From positions 1-64,000 of the forward strand of contig JAHNUO010000020.1 of the NCBI GenBank assembly GCA_019787685.1: DNA of 64,000 bases, given 5' to 3'. The DNA is from Chiua virens. Taxonomy: Eukaryota > Basidiomycota > Agaricomycetes > Boletales > Boletaceae. The translations under genes and the position numbers were made by a program. Positions within the stretch are counted from its first letter, which is position 1; every line of letters begins with the position of its first letter. A model generated the notes under the pieces. It did not search any database. It saw nothing but the letters and a program-made list of their open reading frames with translations, and was not told the DNA's origin. Shown piece after piece: positions 46,905-57,900 of the stretch.

Positions 46905-49457
46905 ATGGGGTTATTCGGCATATCAGTGCTCTTACTATGTCTCTTCGCGTCATTGTACCAAGCTGAGCGAGGTCTCGTGCATATCTTCGAAGATCCACAT
47001 GTAGTGGGCCAGGGCTACTATGCCATCGAGAGTGTTTCTTGGCCAGATACGTCCATATGGACAGCATTGAATGACACATTGGGCGGCAGGCTCCGAGCGT
47101 TGCGTCCATGGGCTGCGGTATGTTACGTCGACGACTCGCTCTATGACCCAGTCGAGTGTCAGACTGTTCTGTCACGCTACACAAATCACTCTGCAGTATG
47201 TGTCGTTCCGTCCTCTCATTCTGCGTCAGGCTAAAAGAGTGACACGACAATGGGATTAGCGCGAAGACACCGCTTCGGCACTTCTCTGGACAAACTGGGA
47301 GAGTTGTGGCTGTAATAATGGTTGTGCATTGAACTACTCTAATCCACAACCCGTGTTTGGGGGAACGTGTCATCAAGGCACCACCCCGCCTTATAGCTTT
47401 GGGATATCGAGTGCTGAGGATGCTAGCATCATTGTCAAATGGGCTACAGCTTACAATGTAAAACTGACTATCAAGAACACTGGTGGGTTATGATGAATGA
47501 CTGGTACCTCTCGTGCTCGTTTAAACCCCTCCTAGGTCACGATCAAATGGGTCGTTCCGCCGGTCCTTCCTCGCTGCAGATACTCACCCATAATCTCAAG
47601 GGTATCGTGTATGTGGCTGACTTTGTTCCGCAAGGATCGTCGGTTGAACCAGTGCCTGCGCTGACGATCAGCGCTGGATCACAGCTTGAAGAAAGTGAGC
47701 ATGTGTTCTTTTTTAGCTCCTGTGTCCTTACGCATTGTTGAATGTCACATAGTATACGCTGTCGCGGAGGCGAATGATGTTTCGGTTGTCTTGGGGACTT
47801 GTTTGACTGTTGGTGCTGGTAAACATCGTACATCCACTTGGTTGATTCTAGGATACTCATTGTGTGCCCAGCGGGCGGATTTATCCAGGGAGGAGGCGTC
47901 AGCAGGTTAGTTCAAAATGCTATTATCATTTACCCTTGGGTTTAAATTTCTCAAACCAGCCTGACTCCGGCGTATGGGTTGGCCGTAAGATATTCTTTTC
48001 CATGTGTGGCTAAGTGCGCTCATTGTTTTAGGTTGATCACCTTCTGGAAGTCGAAGTGAGTGATCTCATCTCTCATCTTTATTTTTCGACGACGTGTATT
48101 TCTAGATCGTGACTGCCGATGGCGTTATCAGAACGATCAATGCAATTCAAGACCCTGACCTATTCTGGGCAGTGCGTGGTGGAGGGGCTGGAAGCTGGGG
48201 AACCGTTAGTAAGTCTACCCTTCATTGCAGTGGACACATGATAACGAAAAATTGTTAGTATCAATCACTCTTGCGGCGCTGCCGCCAACAGCAATCAGCA
48301 CTTCTTCTTTGGTTATTGAACCAGACCCCGCACAGGACCTTCGCGCACTTGCAGTTAACTTTATAACCCTCCTAGGGAAGTATCAAAATCAAATAACCAA
48401 TGCGGGCGTTTCAACTGCTCTAGGATTCAGTAAGGGAAGCTACAGCTTGGTATGTATGCAGAATTGATGAAGTGGCGTTGTACTCACTTGGCAACCCGTA
48501 GAGCTTTTCATGGCCTGCCAGACATGCATCTGTGGCTTTGTTCTATCCGCTTTATGACGAGTTACGTACACTTTCGTCCAACTATACCGTCCTGTCCAAT
48601 TTCACGCAGGAATTCGTGTACCCGTCCGTTGCTACTGCCATAGTAGAGCACTTCGGCCCTGCGGCGGATTCCGTCATTGCCTATGGTAGCTCTACGGAAC
48701 CAGGATCCCGATATGTGCCTCAATCGATGTTGGAGAGTCCTGGATCCGTTCAAAGCATCGCGGAAGCTATCTGGGAAGGACTGGAGATTGCGAGTGCCCC
48801 CTTGGGGGACTATCCTGCTGGTATTCCCAGACCACAAGTCGGTCTGTCCATCTTTGGTGACGTGCCTGCTGCGACGAGACACCGAGTGAATGAGACAGGC
48901 GCGAGTCCGGGTGCTTATGATGCTGCGTGGCATGTGCTTTACACTGGGTACGCCTTCTTATCGAGTCAGATAGCTCTCAGATCTGATTGCATGTTGACGT
49001 ACAGGACATGGACTGTCGCGGCAAGCCGAAGCGCCTATCAGACCTTGAGCAGGGCTGTGTACGACGCAGTAGGTCCCCTGACGGCGCTCGGAATGATGAG
49101 CAGCTACCAAAACGAAGGGAGTGCATGGGAAGTTAACTGGCAGGAAGGTAAGGGAACTAGTAGCTTATGACGTTTCTTGCGCATCATCAACCTTGTCGAC
49201 TTTTTTTCCTCAAGCATTCTTTGGTCACAAGTACGACCGGTTGCTACAGATCAAGCATAAATATGATCCTACCAACTGTAAGATTTCGGTCGCCGTTTTC
49301 TTTGCGTGCTCACGATTGTTCTCGCGGGTAGTCTTTACTACTTACAAGGTTTGTGGCAAACTCGAGAGCATGAAACCAAGGCTGATGTTTTCAGGGGGTC
49401 GGGTTTGCGCCACACTCTGCATTCTACTCGTGCTATGAGGCATATCAAAAAGCCTGA
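46905..49457 (+). CDS. Secreted FAD-linked oxidoreductase (BBE/PCMH family), array copy 4
   Basis: Signal peptide MGLFGISVLLLCLFASLYQA, then [73 protein letters not shown] (flavin-linking His kept; DY changed to DQ), [19 protein letters not shown] (flavin-linking Cys kept; QGGGHS changed to QGGGVS), [17 protein letters not shown] and [21 protein letters not shown]. It ends SCYEAYQKA. Exons join in frame. The changes around the flavin pocket distinguish it from copies 1-3 and could alter activity or substrate. It is the last complete member; a relic follows. Confidence 0.88.
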
Positions 49458-49739
49458 TGCTCGAACCCTGGGCATGTCAGTGCGCCCAGTTGATAGATTC
49501 TCTTTTATGTGGGTCAAGGGTGCGTTTTCACGCGGTGCGTCACGAAAATGAATCATGATGTCAAGTAGTATAAACGTTCTAAATCGAAATATCCCGGCGA
49601 TGTCAGAATGATGGATACATGGATCGACCTCCCCCAATGTCCGGGCACTCGTCCACTTTTCCAGGTCAGTATAGTTGATTACAGCTGCGCGGTCGCCGGT
49701 CCTAGAAAAGGGAGAATGGAAAGGGAGAACGTTGAAACT

Positions 49740-49860
49740 CAACCGTGACTACATCCCACCCAGGCCATGCATCAGCCATGAACTCCTTTGTGTGTATGCC
49801 GAGGTGAGCGGTCAGTCGAACTATCGGTATGTGTGCGCCACCCGAATCATCACGGGGGAC
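49740..49860 (-). pseudogene. Duplicated scrap of the 3' end of the F-box/LRR gene
   Basis: This segment matches 50,725-50,835, the C-terminal coding end of the F-box/LRR gene, at most positions (for example CCCACCCAGGCCATGCATCAG against CCCACCCAGGCCATTCGTCAG, and GCCGAGGTGAGCGGT in both). It lies about 985 bp from its partner. It has no start and is not a gene; it marks the edge of a tandem duplication. Confidence 0.8.
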
Positions 49861-49959
49861 AAGCAGGTCCAGAATGTTGCAAAATGGAAGACTGCGTGCT
49901 TGATCAGCTCAGCTAAGCCTATGGGCGTGGTGCAACTCACAAATTGTCCTGATACTATT

Positions 49960-50520
49960 TTGCTGGCATTCGCAAACCACAGGTTGGCCTGGTCATCTCT
50001 GGTGACCTGCCCGCTCCGACGAAACACAAAGTGGATGTCAGTGGGGCTCGGCGCGCGAATCCCGGTGTTTATGGTATTGTAATGCTTTACACTGGTTGTG
50101 GCTTTTTATCTTGGGGATAGTTCTCTCGGCGCAGGCGTTCCTTCTTCGTCCTCGTCCTCCTCATCAGGAATGTGTTGTACAGGATTCTTCTTCTTCGTCG
50201 ACCTGAACCTTCGTGGCACGTCACTGAAAGTGTGTTCAGGTCGTAAACCATTGGTGCAAATCGAAGCGCTTACTACTGAAGCCATCAGTTGGAGCCAGGC
50301 GCTCAGGCTGGTACTACTGGTACGATACAGTGGACCCCTTGCCTCATGCTTTGCAATGACGAATACCTACTAAAACAGAGGAGGAGCGGGAAGCCTAGTA
50401 CTACTCACGAAGTTTGTGACAAACTGAAGAGCCTGAAACCAAAGTTGATATTTTCAGGGCGGTGAGTTTGGTCCAAACTCTACAGCGTGTCCTACGAGGT
50501 ATATCAAGAAGGCTGACACT
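49960..50520 (+). pseudogene. Relic of a fifth flavoprotein gene (3' part only)
   Basis: Fragments align with the end of copy 4 in order. Near 49,965-50,115 the frame encodes a remnant of the segment that in copy 4 reads PRPQVGLSIFGDVPAATRH onward, here ISGDLPAPTKHKVDVSGARR and NPGVYG. Around 50,370 CTACTAAAACAGAGGAGGAG corresponds to the YQNEGS codons. Near 50,410-50,510 it matches the last intron and final exon. The rest is lost or scrambled. The relic and the sequence after it repeat the order found at the end of copy 4. Confidence 0.75.
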
Positions 50521-50701
50521 CGAATCCCGTGTGGCTCAAGCATGTAAATGAATCGTTTCCCCCCTAGTATTCAAATATGTAACTTGAAGTAGAAAGGTTT
50601 CGAGTCGACATATCCGTAGGGTGATGCCAGAACGATGGATCATGGGCCTCCACCTTGAATGCCTTCGTCATCTCAAGGCTACTAGTTTACATATACCAGG
50701 A

Positions 50702-52135
50702 CTAGTGTATGAAATCGAATTCAATTACCTCCCACCCAGGCCATTCGTCAGCCGTGAATTCCTCGATATGTGGGCCGAGGTGAGCGGTTATTTGAACTAC
50801 TGGTATGCGTGCGTCTCCCGAATGATAGGACCTTACAAACCTCTCTGATCGTCGACGGAACATGCACTCACTCGCAAGATCCCCATGGATATTCAGTACC
50901 TCCAAACACGACATCTGGGCCACCACCTGATCCAGAGCAAAGCTGCCGCAGAAGGCTCGGATAGTCAGAGAAATCAGGTTATGAGCGACTGACTCGAGAA
51001 AGGCACAGAGGCCGGAGTGGGTGAAACCGACAACCTTATCTAGCGTCACTTGTTCGAGTGACTTGGCAGATGAGGCGGTGAGGTAGAGGAGGTCCTTGTC
51101 TGATAAATCCGAGTTACGGATGCAGAGGTGCGTTAGCGCACACGAGGGTGGTCGCATGAAGAAGCGGCGCGCCATGCCGATGTTCCCGGGTTTGAGATCC
51201 GTGACAGTGAGGGAGGTCAATCCTGGCAAGCGTGCCATACAGCACCCAAGCTGGAACGAACTGACGCTATAGAACCAGTGGTTCCTAGCGCTCCATAGCT
51301 TGGCCTGGTGTTCCGATTCACATCCAATTCGAGTGATGGATAAGGTGCGCAAGCTATGAAGTTTTGGAAGGGATAGAAAGAGCTTGTTTGTGTCCCGCAA
51401 GTAGCCTTGCATGAGAGTTAAGTGCTGGAGATGTTTTGTGGAACTAAGAATGGTGAGGAGCGCCGAGTTGAACCCAGGGCATGCTATCCGACCATTGCTG
51501 CACCAGTGGTATGGGTTACTGTGTTGGTCGAGGCGAAGACGCTGTATGTCGAGTCCGAGGGCGGGTGTTTCAATCAATGCCTTTGCAAACTCGTGAAAGA
51601 AAGGCTTTGAATTCTTGACGCAACGGTTTCTCCACTCGGGGGACTCCAAGTGAGTAAAAAGTATCTTCATAGCACAAGTCGACCATCGGCGGCAGACTTG
51701 TGCAAAGGAAAGTAAATCGTGTTGCCAATAAAACGCAAAAGAGAGATCGAAGATGTACATTAGAATCTCCGTTGGTAAAGAGTGAATGGGCGCTTCTGGA
51801 CGAGTGCGATGGTGTATCGGGACAACCCGTACAATGCGAGTGGAAATACAGTCCTTCCGGGCCGTACCATCGGGCTGAGGTGGATGGCTTGAAGATGAAA
51901 CGGCAGTACGAAGAAATCTTGATTGATTAAGGGGGACAGAGAGAAAGGAGGTGTTTGAAGAGATAGGGTGCTCGACATCTAGATGAATGTGTGTGGAGTC
52001 GATGGTATGTACCGGGGGATGGTGCAGCATCATGATGGTGAATGCAGGAAAGAATTCGAGTGAAACGGAGGATCTTTCCCTAACGAGTTGAAATGCGACT
52101 GTCAGCTGTGGAAGAGCGGGATCGTTTGGAAGCAT
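50702..52135 (-). CDS. F-box protein with leucine-rich repeat-like region
   Basis: A single-exon gene of 477 codons. The F-box is at about residues 118-160 (IHSLPTEILMYIFDLSFAFY, then LLSFAQVCRRW). The rest has leucine-rich repeat character: LLTILSSTKHLQHLTLMQGY, LPKLHSLRTLSITRIG, LPGLTSLTVTDL, ALTHLCIRNSDLSDKDLLYL and MSCLEVLNIHGDL. Such proteins usually present substrates to SCF ubiquitin ligases and are strongly expanded in Agaricomycetes. A TATATA sequence lies about 80 bp upstream of the start. The start could also be the MMLHHPPV methionine about 34 residues in. Part of its 3' end is duplicated at 49,740-49,860. It ends WPGWEVIEFDFIH. Confidence 0.82.
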   Translation of the reverse strand: MLPNDPALPQLTVAFQLVRERSSVSLEFFPAFTIMMLHHPPVHTIDSTHIHLDVEHPISSNTSFLSVPLNQSRFLRTAVSSSSHPPQPDGTARKDCISTRIVRVVPIHHRTRPEAPIHSLPTEILMYIFDLSFAFYWQHDLLSFAQVCRRWSTCAMKILFTHLESPEWRNRCVKNSKPFFHEFAKALIETPALGLDIQRLRLDQHSNPYHWCSNGRIACPGFNSALLTILSSTKHLQHLTLMQGYLRDTNKLFLSLPKLHSLRTLSITRIGCESEHQAKLWSARNHWFYSVSSFQLGCCMARLPGLTSLTVTDLKPGNIGMARRFFMRPPSCALTHLCIRNSDLSDKDLLYLTASSAKSLEQVTLDKVVGFTHSGLCAFLESVAHNLISLTIRAFCGSFALDQVVAQMSCLEVLNIHGDLASECMFRRRSERFVRSYHSGDARIPVVQITAHLGPHIEEFTADEWPGWEVIEFDFIH

Positions 52136-52513
52136 GCCAGTGGTACAATCATTGCCTCTGAAAGTAGGAGCGAATGGACCAGCCTGCCTAATAAGGAGCT
52201 ATGGGGGTGGTGTATATAAGAATGGACGTTAAATGTCAGGAGAAAACATACACGACCATGATTTGTTTCCCTACAGGACGCGTCGCAATAGAACACGATC
52301 CTAGCAGAGGAGAAACGCCGTTGCGTTTCGCCATCGAACGCGATGGAAAACGTCGTTCTATGGTCGATGGACTCATAGTACGCGGGGGGACTAGGATCAT
52401 TATCACATTGGACAAAGTTATCCAACTGATAGTCGCACAAAAAAAACGGAGACTCGTGGAAGGGGGGCTGATGCGAGCTGAGTAGGCATTTCATGGCTCA
52501 GGTCAACTTCATT

Positions 52514-52546
52514 ATGAGCCCCTGTCTAGTTTCCCTAAATTATGTC
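52514..52546 (+). repeat. Direct repeat, copy A (33 bp)
   Basis: Identical to 54,058-54,090: begins ATGAGCCCCTGTCTAGTTTC and ends AAATTATGTC. With its partner it brackets the hydrolase gene and marks the upstream edge of a duplicated flavin-reductase-like gene. Confidence 0.9.
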
Positions 52547-52668
52547 AATTAGTCAAATTTGAATTAGTATGAAATCTACTCTTCTTGATGGGGTCGATAT
52601 CACCGCTGCATCTGGATTAGACTCGATTTGGACGGGTTGTTGCGATACGAGGATGTGTTGCTGGTATT
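52514..52668 (+). pseudogene. Internally deleted scrap of the flavin-reductase-like gene
   Basis: Starts with 33 bp identical to 54,058-54,090. An ATG context follows (ATGAAATCTACTCTTCTTGATG against ATGAAACGCTTGACCTCCTC). It then jumps to a block, TTTGGACGGGTTGTTGCG and ATACGAGGATG, that matches the 3' part of the second copy near 54,640-54,680. Most of the coding region is missing. It is a decayed copy of the gene at 54.1-54.9 kb on the other side of the hydrolase. Confidence 0.65.
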
Positions 52669-52893
52669 CTCGATCCAGCAGATGACTCATTCTCAGGTTT
52701 ACCATGGTTCAAGCGTGTTCGATTCGGATGCTTCAAATGTGGCCTGCGAACAATCACCGAAGTAGTCTTCGATGCACGGACCCGTTTCGAAGATGACTCT
52801 TCACGAAGTCCAACACTTCCCATCTCCCCGTCCGCGCACACGAGAGATAATCGATCCCAGTAAGCACTACACTCCTTCCAAGTTGATCATTCT

Positions 52894-53913
52894 ATGACCT
52901 CGACAAAATATCAAGATCATCCCCTTCTTCATGCGAAAGCGACATCGATCCGGGATATCAAGCGGGAGACGTTCACCTATGGACCAACTGAAGTTCACAA
53001 GGTACGTTTCGATCCGAAACCGTTCGTTCAAACACCCGCCTCCAATATGTATTCAACACTCCAGTATTGACTCACAATCACCGACAGCTCGACGTTTATT
53101 ATCCCCCTTCCTGGGCAAACGACCCACCACTATTCCTGGTCTTCTTCTACGACGGCGGACTGACGCGCGGATCCAGGTCATCCCCGTCCTCCTACCTCGT
53201 CCACAACAACCTGGGTGCCTTCTTCGCTTCCCGGGGCATTCTGACCGTCATCCCCGACTACAGGCTCGTCCCATCCATCACGTTTCCCCAGGGCTCCGAA
53301 GACGTGCGTGATGCCCTCGAGTGGGTCATCTCCAGCCTCACCTCCAAGCTCCCAAGAGGCTCCGAGTCACCGACAAATGCCAGCACTACCGTGACGTCGA
53401 CTGACCAGCGACCCAGGTGTCACCTCTTCGTCCTCGGACACTCGGCGGGCGGGATACACCTCGCTGGGTTCCTGTTGACGTCCTTCTTTCGCTCGTCTGT
53501 TCTTGTCAGACGGGCGTTGCGCGGCGTTGCTCTCCTGGGGGTGCCCTACGACGTGCAACATAGCAAGCCCCTGTTTCGCGCGGCTGCCCAGCGGTACTAT
53601 GGACTGTCAACAGGACGTCCGTGAATATCAGCCGCTGGGTCTCCTTCGGAGTGCTCGAGACGAGGACGTCGCCGCGTTGCCCCCGGTGAGGAACATGGTT
53701 GCGGAGAGCGAGCCGCGGGCGGTGTCAAGTTCTGCGAGTGTGTTTAGAGACGTGTTTCAGGCAAAGGGTGGGAGAATAACACACCATGTTTTGCCTGGGC
53801 ATGACCATGTGAGTCCTGTCCTGGCACTCAGTTCGGGATATGGAGAGGAATGGGGCGAGGAGCTTGAGAGATGGATGAGGCAACTTGTGTCGGATCACTG
53901 TACAGAACAATGA
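52894..53913 (+). CDS. Alpha/beta hydrolase (esterase-like), with a one-base frame break
   Basis: Exon 1 encodes MTSTKYQDHPLLHAKATSIR and GPTEVHK; after a GT-AG intron the fold begins LDVYYPPSWANDPPLFLVFF. The oxyanion region reads YDGGL where HGGG is usual, the nucleophile elbow is GHSAGG and the catalytic His is in PGHDHVSP; RGILTVIPDYRLVPSITFPQG is the typical strand 4 block. Such enzymes hydrolyse small esters or amides, with kynurenine formamidase-like and acylamide hydrolases closest. Near 53,610 the frame changes by one base between QRYYG and QDVREYQPLGLL, with no intron of believable size. Either the gene is recently inactivated or there is a sequence error. No signal peptide. Confidence 0.72.
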
Positions 53914-54057
53914 TGCTATGATACTTTGTCAAGACTCACACTAGTCCGGGCACTTGGTACTCGACCTCACCAAACGACCCAGAACACACGGAAATGCACT
54001 TGCATTATTAGTGAAAATCAGTAGCTACGACCCGTCCAGCATGGATCAGGTAGTCGT

Positions 54058-54090
54058 ATGAGCCCCTGTCTAGTTTCCCTAAATTATGTC
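54058..54090 (+). repeat. Direct repeat, copy B (33 bp)
   Basis: Identical partner of 52,514-52,546. It lies just upstream of the flavin-reductase-like pseudogene and may be part of its old promoter. Confidence 0.9.
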
Positions 54091-54113
54091 CAATTCTTTA
54101 GTCAGCAAACCAA

Positions 54114-54879
54114 ATGAAACGCTTGACCTCCTCGACGCGTTTGTTGTCCAGTCGGCTTTCTTTTCCGCGCCGATGGGTCCACGCGTCCACTGACGACGCG
54201 CGTGATCACCTCCGGGCTCTCCTTCCGCGAGACAGCCCAGCCCGTCGCCGTCGTCACCGCCGTCCTCCCCGACACCCCGACATACCACGGCGCGACGCTC
54301 TCCTCCTTCACCTCTATCGCCCTCGACCCACTTCCCCTCATCGCCTTTTCCCTCCGCATTCCCTCCCGGATGGCATCCGCGCTCAACGCCCTCGTCGGCG
54401 CACCGCACCCAGTCGCCGTCATCCCATCTCGTGATCAACATCCTCGCCGCGTCTCAACCCAACCTCGCACACCGCTTCGCCAGACCGGATAGTCTATCCA
54501 CGTCCGTTCGCCGACCCCCCCGGTTCCGTTTTCTCTCTCGGAGGATGGTATTCCCGTTCTCTCGGGTGCCCTTGGCGCGCTGTCATGTCGCCTTATCGGT
54601 CGGTCGTTGTCGTTGGCTGGTTTGGGCAGGTTAGATTCGGATTTGGACGAGTTGTCGCGATACGAGGATGCGTCGCTGGCCGCATCCCACGCTATGGAGG
54701 AGGGAGAGGTTCAGCAGGCGTCTGGAGGGGCGGGGTTGGCTTCAGAGTTGTTCATTGCGAGAGTTCTTCATGTGGAACGCGTCCCCTTGGTGGAGGGAGA
54801 TGAACGAGACGGCACGGAGCTGCCCAAGTTACCCTTGCTTTACCACAGACGTCGTTATACGACCGTAGGTACCGAGTGA
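54114..54879 (+). pseudogene. Flavin-reductase-like (FMN-binding split barrel) gene, frameshifted
   Basis: Pieces in different frames make up the conserved order of this family: a mitochondrial-like N-terminus (MKRLTSSTRLLSSRLSFPRR), DHLRALL, RETAQPVAVVTAVLPDTP, YHGATLSSFTSIALDPLPLI, AFSLRIPSRMASALNAL, SHLVINILAASQPNLAHRFA, then EDGIPVLSGALGALSCRLIG, ASELFIARVLHVERVPLVEG and LLYHRRRYTTVG. Frame changes occur near 54,225, 54,420 and between 54,490 and 54,540. None is at an intron with usable splice sites. The parent enzymes bind FMN and reduce flavin or serve as oxygenase partners. Similarity is still high, so the loss is recent or the assembly has indel errors in this GC-rich stretch. Confidence 0.72.
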
Positions 54880-54956
54880 GTACTGATACCAACGCTGCTT
54901 TGTGAAAAAGTATACAGTGCATCTAATACAAAATTTCGTTCAAATATCAAGAGCGT

Positions 54957-57900
54957 CTACAACTTCATCACCGTAAACAATGCCCCAAGATCAACCCATC
55001 GTCGTCCACATTGATCAATGTACTTGTTGACCGTTTTGCTCATCTCCTCCAGAAAGTCCTGGTTCATTGCCGTGAGACTGGCCATTTCATCTAAGGAACA
55101 TCCTGTAAGTCTTTACATTCCGCCTGAAAGCAAGAAAATGCGTGCCAGCGTGTTTAGTCCCAGTCGCTGCCTTCTTGGCCTTGTCCGGGTTAAACAACAT
55201 CTCAAAGTAGCGCAACTGATTATACAGCTCGACGTCCGAGTATTCCAATCCCTACAGTGCCAGAACATCCCGGTTTCACGCATCGTCGACCATATACGCT
55301 CATCGAACGCGTCCGGGCTCCACACGTCGTGTCGTCGCAGACAGTCCAGCCTTGGTAATACCGTTCGATACACGCCCGGATTTGCACCTCGAGTTGTGTT
55401 TGGAGACTTGCTCGCCCAAGTTGCCTGTTACATGCGGGACACACGGATCCAGAGGATTGTAAGATGGAGGACTATGCGTGCTCGGTCAGGTCGGCTGAGC
55501 ATATATGGTGTGGTACGACTCACGTCGCGTTCCCATATGGGTGAGAATGACATCTGTCCTTGGCATCCCCGACACCGGACGAGGAATAGCTCCGAGTTTC
55601 GGAATCGTTCTGCATCGGAGACCTGTGAATCAAGTGTGGTGAGGCCAAAACTTGCCTCGTGTCCTCCAGAGACTTTATATCGGTTGGAATCGAGTCCTTT
55701 ACAGGTGTCAGTCATGTAGTCTTCGGGGGGCTGTCTCAACTCACCGAGGCATTCAGCAAGTCGGGCCCTATCAGTACCTTCGATCGGATCGCATAAGCGT
55801 TCGATGGGTGGCAACACTTGGTGTGCCAAATAATGCTCGTAATCGGTGCTGAGCTCGTTGGACGCTGCCTTCTTGAACTCATCAGGATGCCTTGCACGAT
55901 CCGCTTGAGCAGATTTTGCGCTTTCGTCTCCAGGAGTCAGGCAAAAGATGTAGGGAATGACGTCCCCCACGCGCGCATTTCCACCCTTGGCTTTCAACCG
56001 TAACGCGACTTGGACATGGGGCTGGCTCTTTGCGTCAGGGTAGTCCTCGGGATTTTTACCCAATCGCTACGATATGCATTCAGCAGTGGTCCAAAGACGA
56101 TTTACATCGACCTCACCTTGAAAATGATAAAATCTTCCACCTGAATCTTACCAGACCGGACGTTGGCACCGACGGTAGCTAGATACTCATGGATGTTCTC
56201 CACAACGGTCTCCGTCGCTTCACCTGATAAAATTTGATCCAGAACGTATCTACCGGATCGTACCTCGTCAACATGCGGGATCAAAACGGAACGTGAGATC
56301 ACTCACTGAGAGACGTTCTTTGATAATGCGCAATATTCTCTTCGCTTCATGTCTAGACCTTTAACCTCGACGGAAAAGCGCGAACCATCCTCGACTTTGA
56401 GAGCGGCGTATTTCTTCTTCTGCAGAAGTAGCAATCGCGCAAAGACGCTATCCAAATCAATCTCGAGGAGCTTGTATCGGTCATTGACAGCCTTTTTGAA
56501 ATCCGCAGAAATCTTGAGGGCTTCAGACAGCTCGGTCGCGTTAGAATTGACAAAGACGGAATCGGTATCTCCATAGACGACCTAGGAAACAAGAATGTCG
56601 TGAGCGCAGCTCTGACGGGTAATGCACATTCATCACTCACTTCAAGTTCTAGACTTTCAGCCAATTCACATGTATGAGTCAGGATCTCTCGTCCTTTGAA
56701 CGTTGTGAGGGCGGCGAGGGGGCGGGCGTAGAACCGAGAGTATTCGAAACCAAGACAACCGTACATACTGTTGGCCGTAAGCTTCAGCGCTTGTTGTTTG
56801 ATGTCGTACTGGTTGTGCGCGCAAGTACTGTCTGTCAGCTCTCAACCTTTATAACATGAGTTGCTTCGTTACCTGAAGGAGCTTGGCATGAGTTATCGAA
56901 CGATCCTTCATCAGAGACTTGACTTGTCTGCGCCGTTGCACGAGGGTTGCGATAAGCCGAGGTAACACACCCTGCGGTACTCCAGAGTGTGGAGGTTCTG
57001 GAATTTTGTCATCCTTTAGTATAGCATCAGAAACATGAACCCGGACAAAGACACAGAAATACTCGCCTCCTCTGGTGGCCGTTCCACGGTCGTAAAATCG
57101 ATATTATACTCCTGAATGATACTAGGATAGAGAGAGTTGAAATCCATGACCAGAATATACTTGTCCCACAAACGACGCTTGGGATCCAAGACCTTTCCAC
57201 CCTTGAACTTGTCTCGCTTCCCTTTGGTAGTTTTCGTCCCATCTCCCTCACCGTCGGCGTTATCGACTTCAGCATCGATCTTGGGGGTTTTCTTGCCAAA
57301 GGTTTTGTCGGGACAGACGTACTTGAGTTTATGGAATTCATGGAGCAGAATGTATTCATTACGTTCAGCACGTCCACCGTTGAGGGTTTTGTTCCTAGAA
57401 CGGCGACGTCAATGGTTGCCTCGGCTAATACAAATATGGGACAAATACTCGCCAAGCATTACCAGCAAGGTTGGTAAGTTGCCTCGTCAATGGCAGCATT
57501 TGGACCTTGGATGCTATCGCCATCTCGTAATGGGCGTCCAGTTCACAATGCCGCACAAACGTCATTAGCATGTCTGGCGAGGAAACACTTCCATCAAAGT
57601 ATGACGCGGTATCGTCTGGGTCAATGTCCTGCCGTTCAGACTTAAGATGCGTTTTGCACATCTCGGTAAGAGACCATGTCGTAGATGAGATCATACTCTG
57701 GCCATCAACACCATTAACAAAAGATCATACTCAGCGAAACGAGGGCTTACACGTGCACTGTCACTGGCGAGGTCGCATAAAAGTCTGCCGGATAGGAACT
57801 TGATATTCGTTCCTTGCCGTCCGATCGGAATCCATTTCGCTCTACGGAATCGTCCCAAGCGAGACCAATGATCAATTTTGAGGTCCTTCATTCGGCCTAG

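Larger units (their letters stand above)
52136..52893. other. Divergent promoter region, partly a gene relic
   Basis: Between the F-box/LRR gene (minus) and the hydrolase gene (plus). The first 400 bp show no coding similarity apart from the TATATA near 52,212. The part from 52,514 on contains a scrap of the flavin-reductase-like gene (listed separately). Confidence 0.5.
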
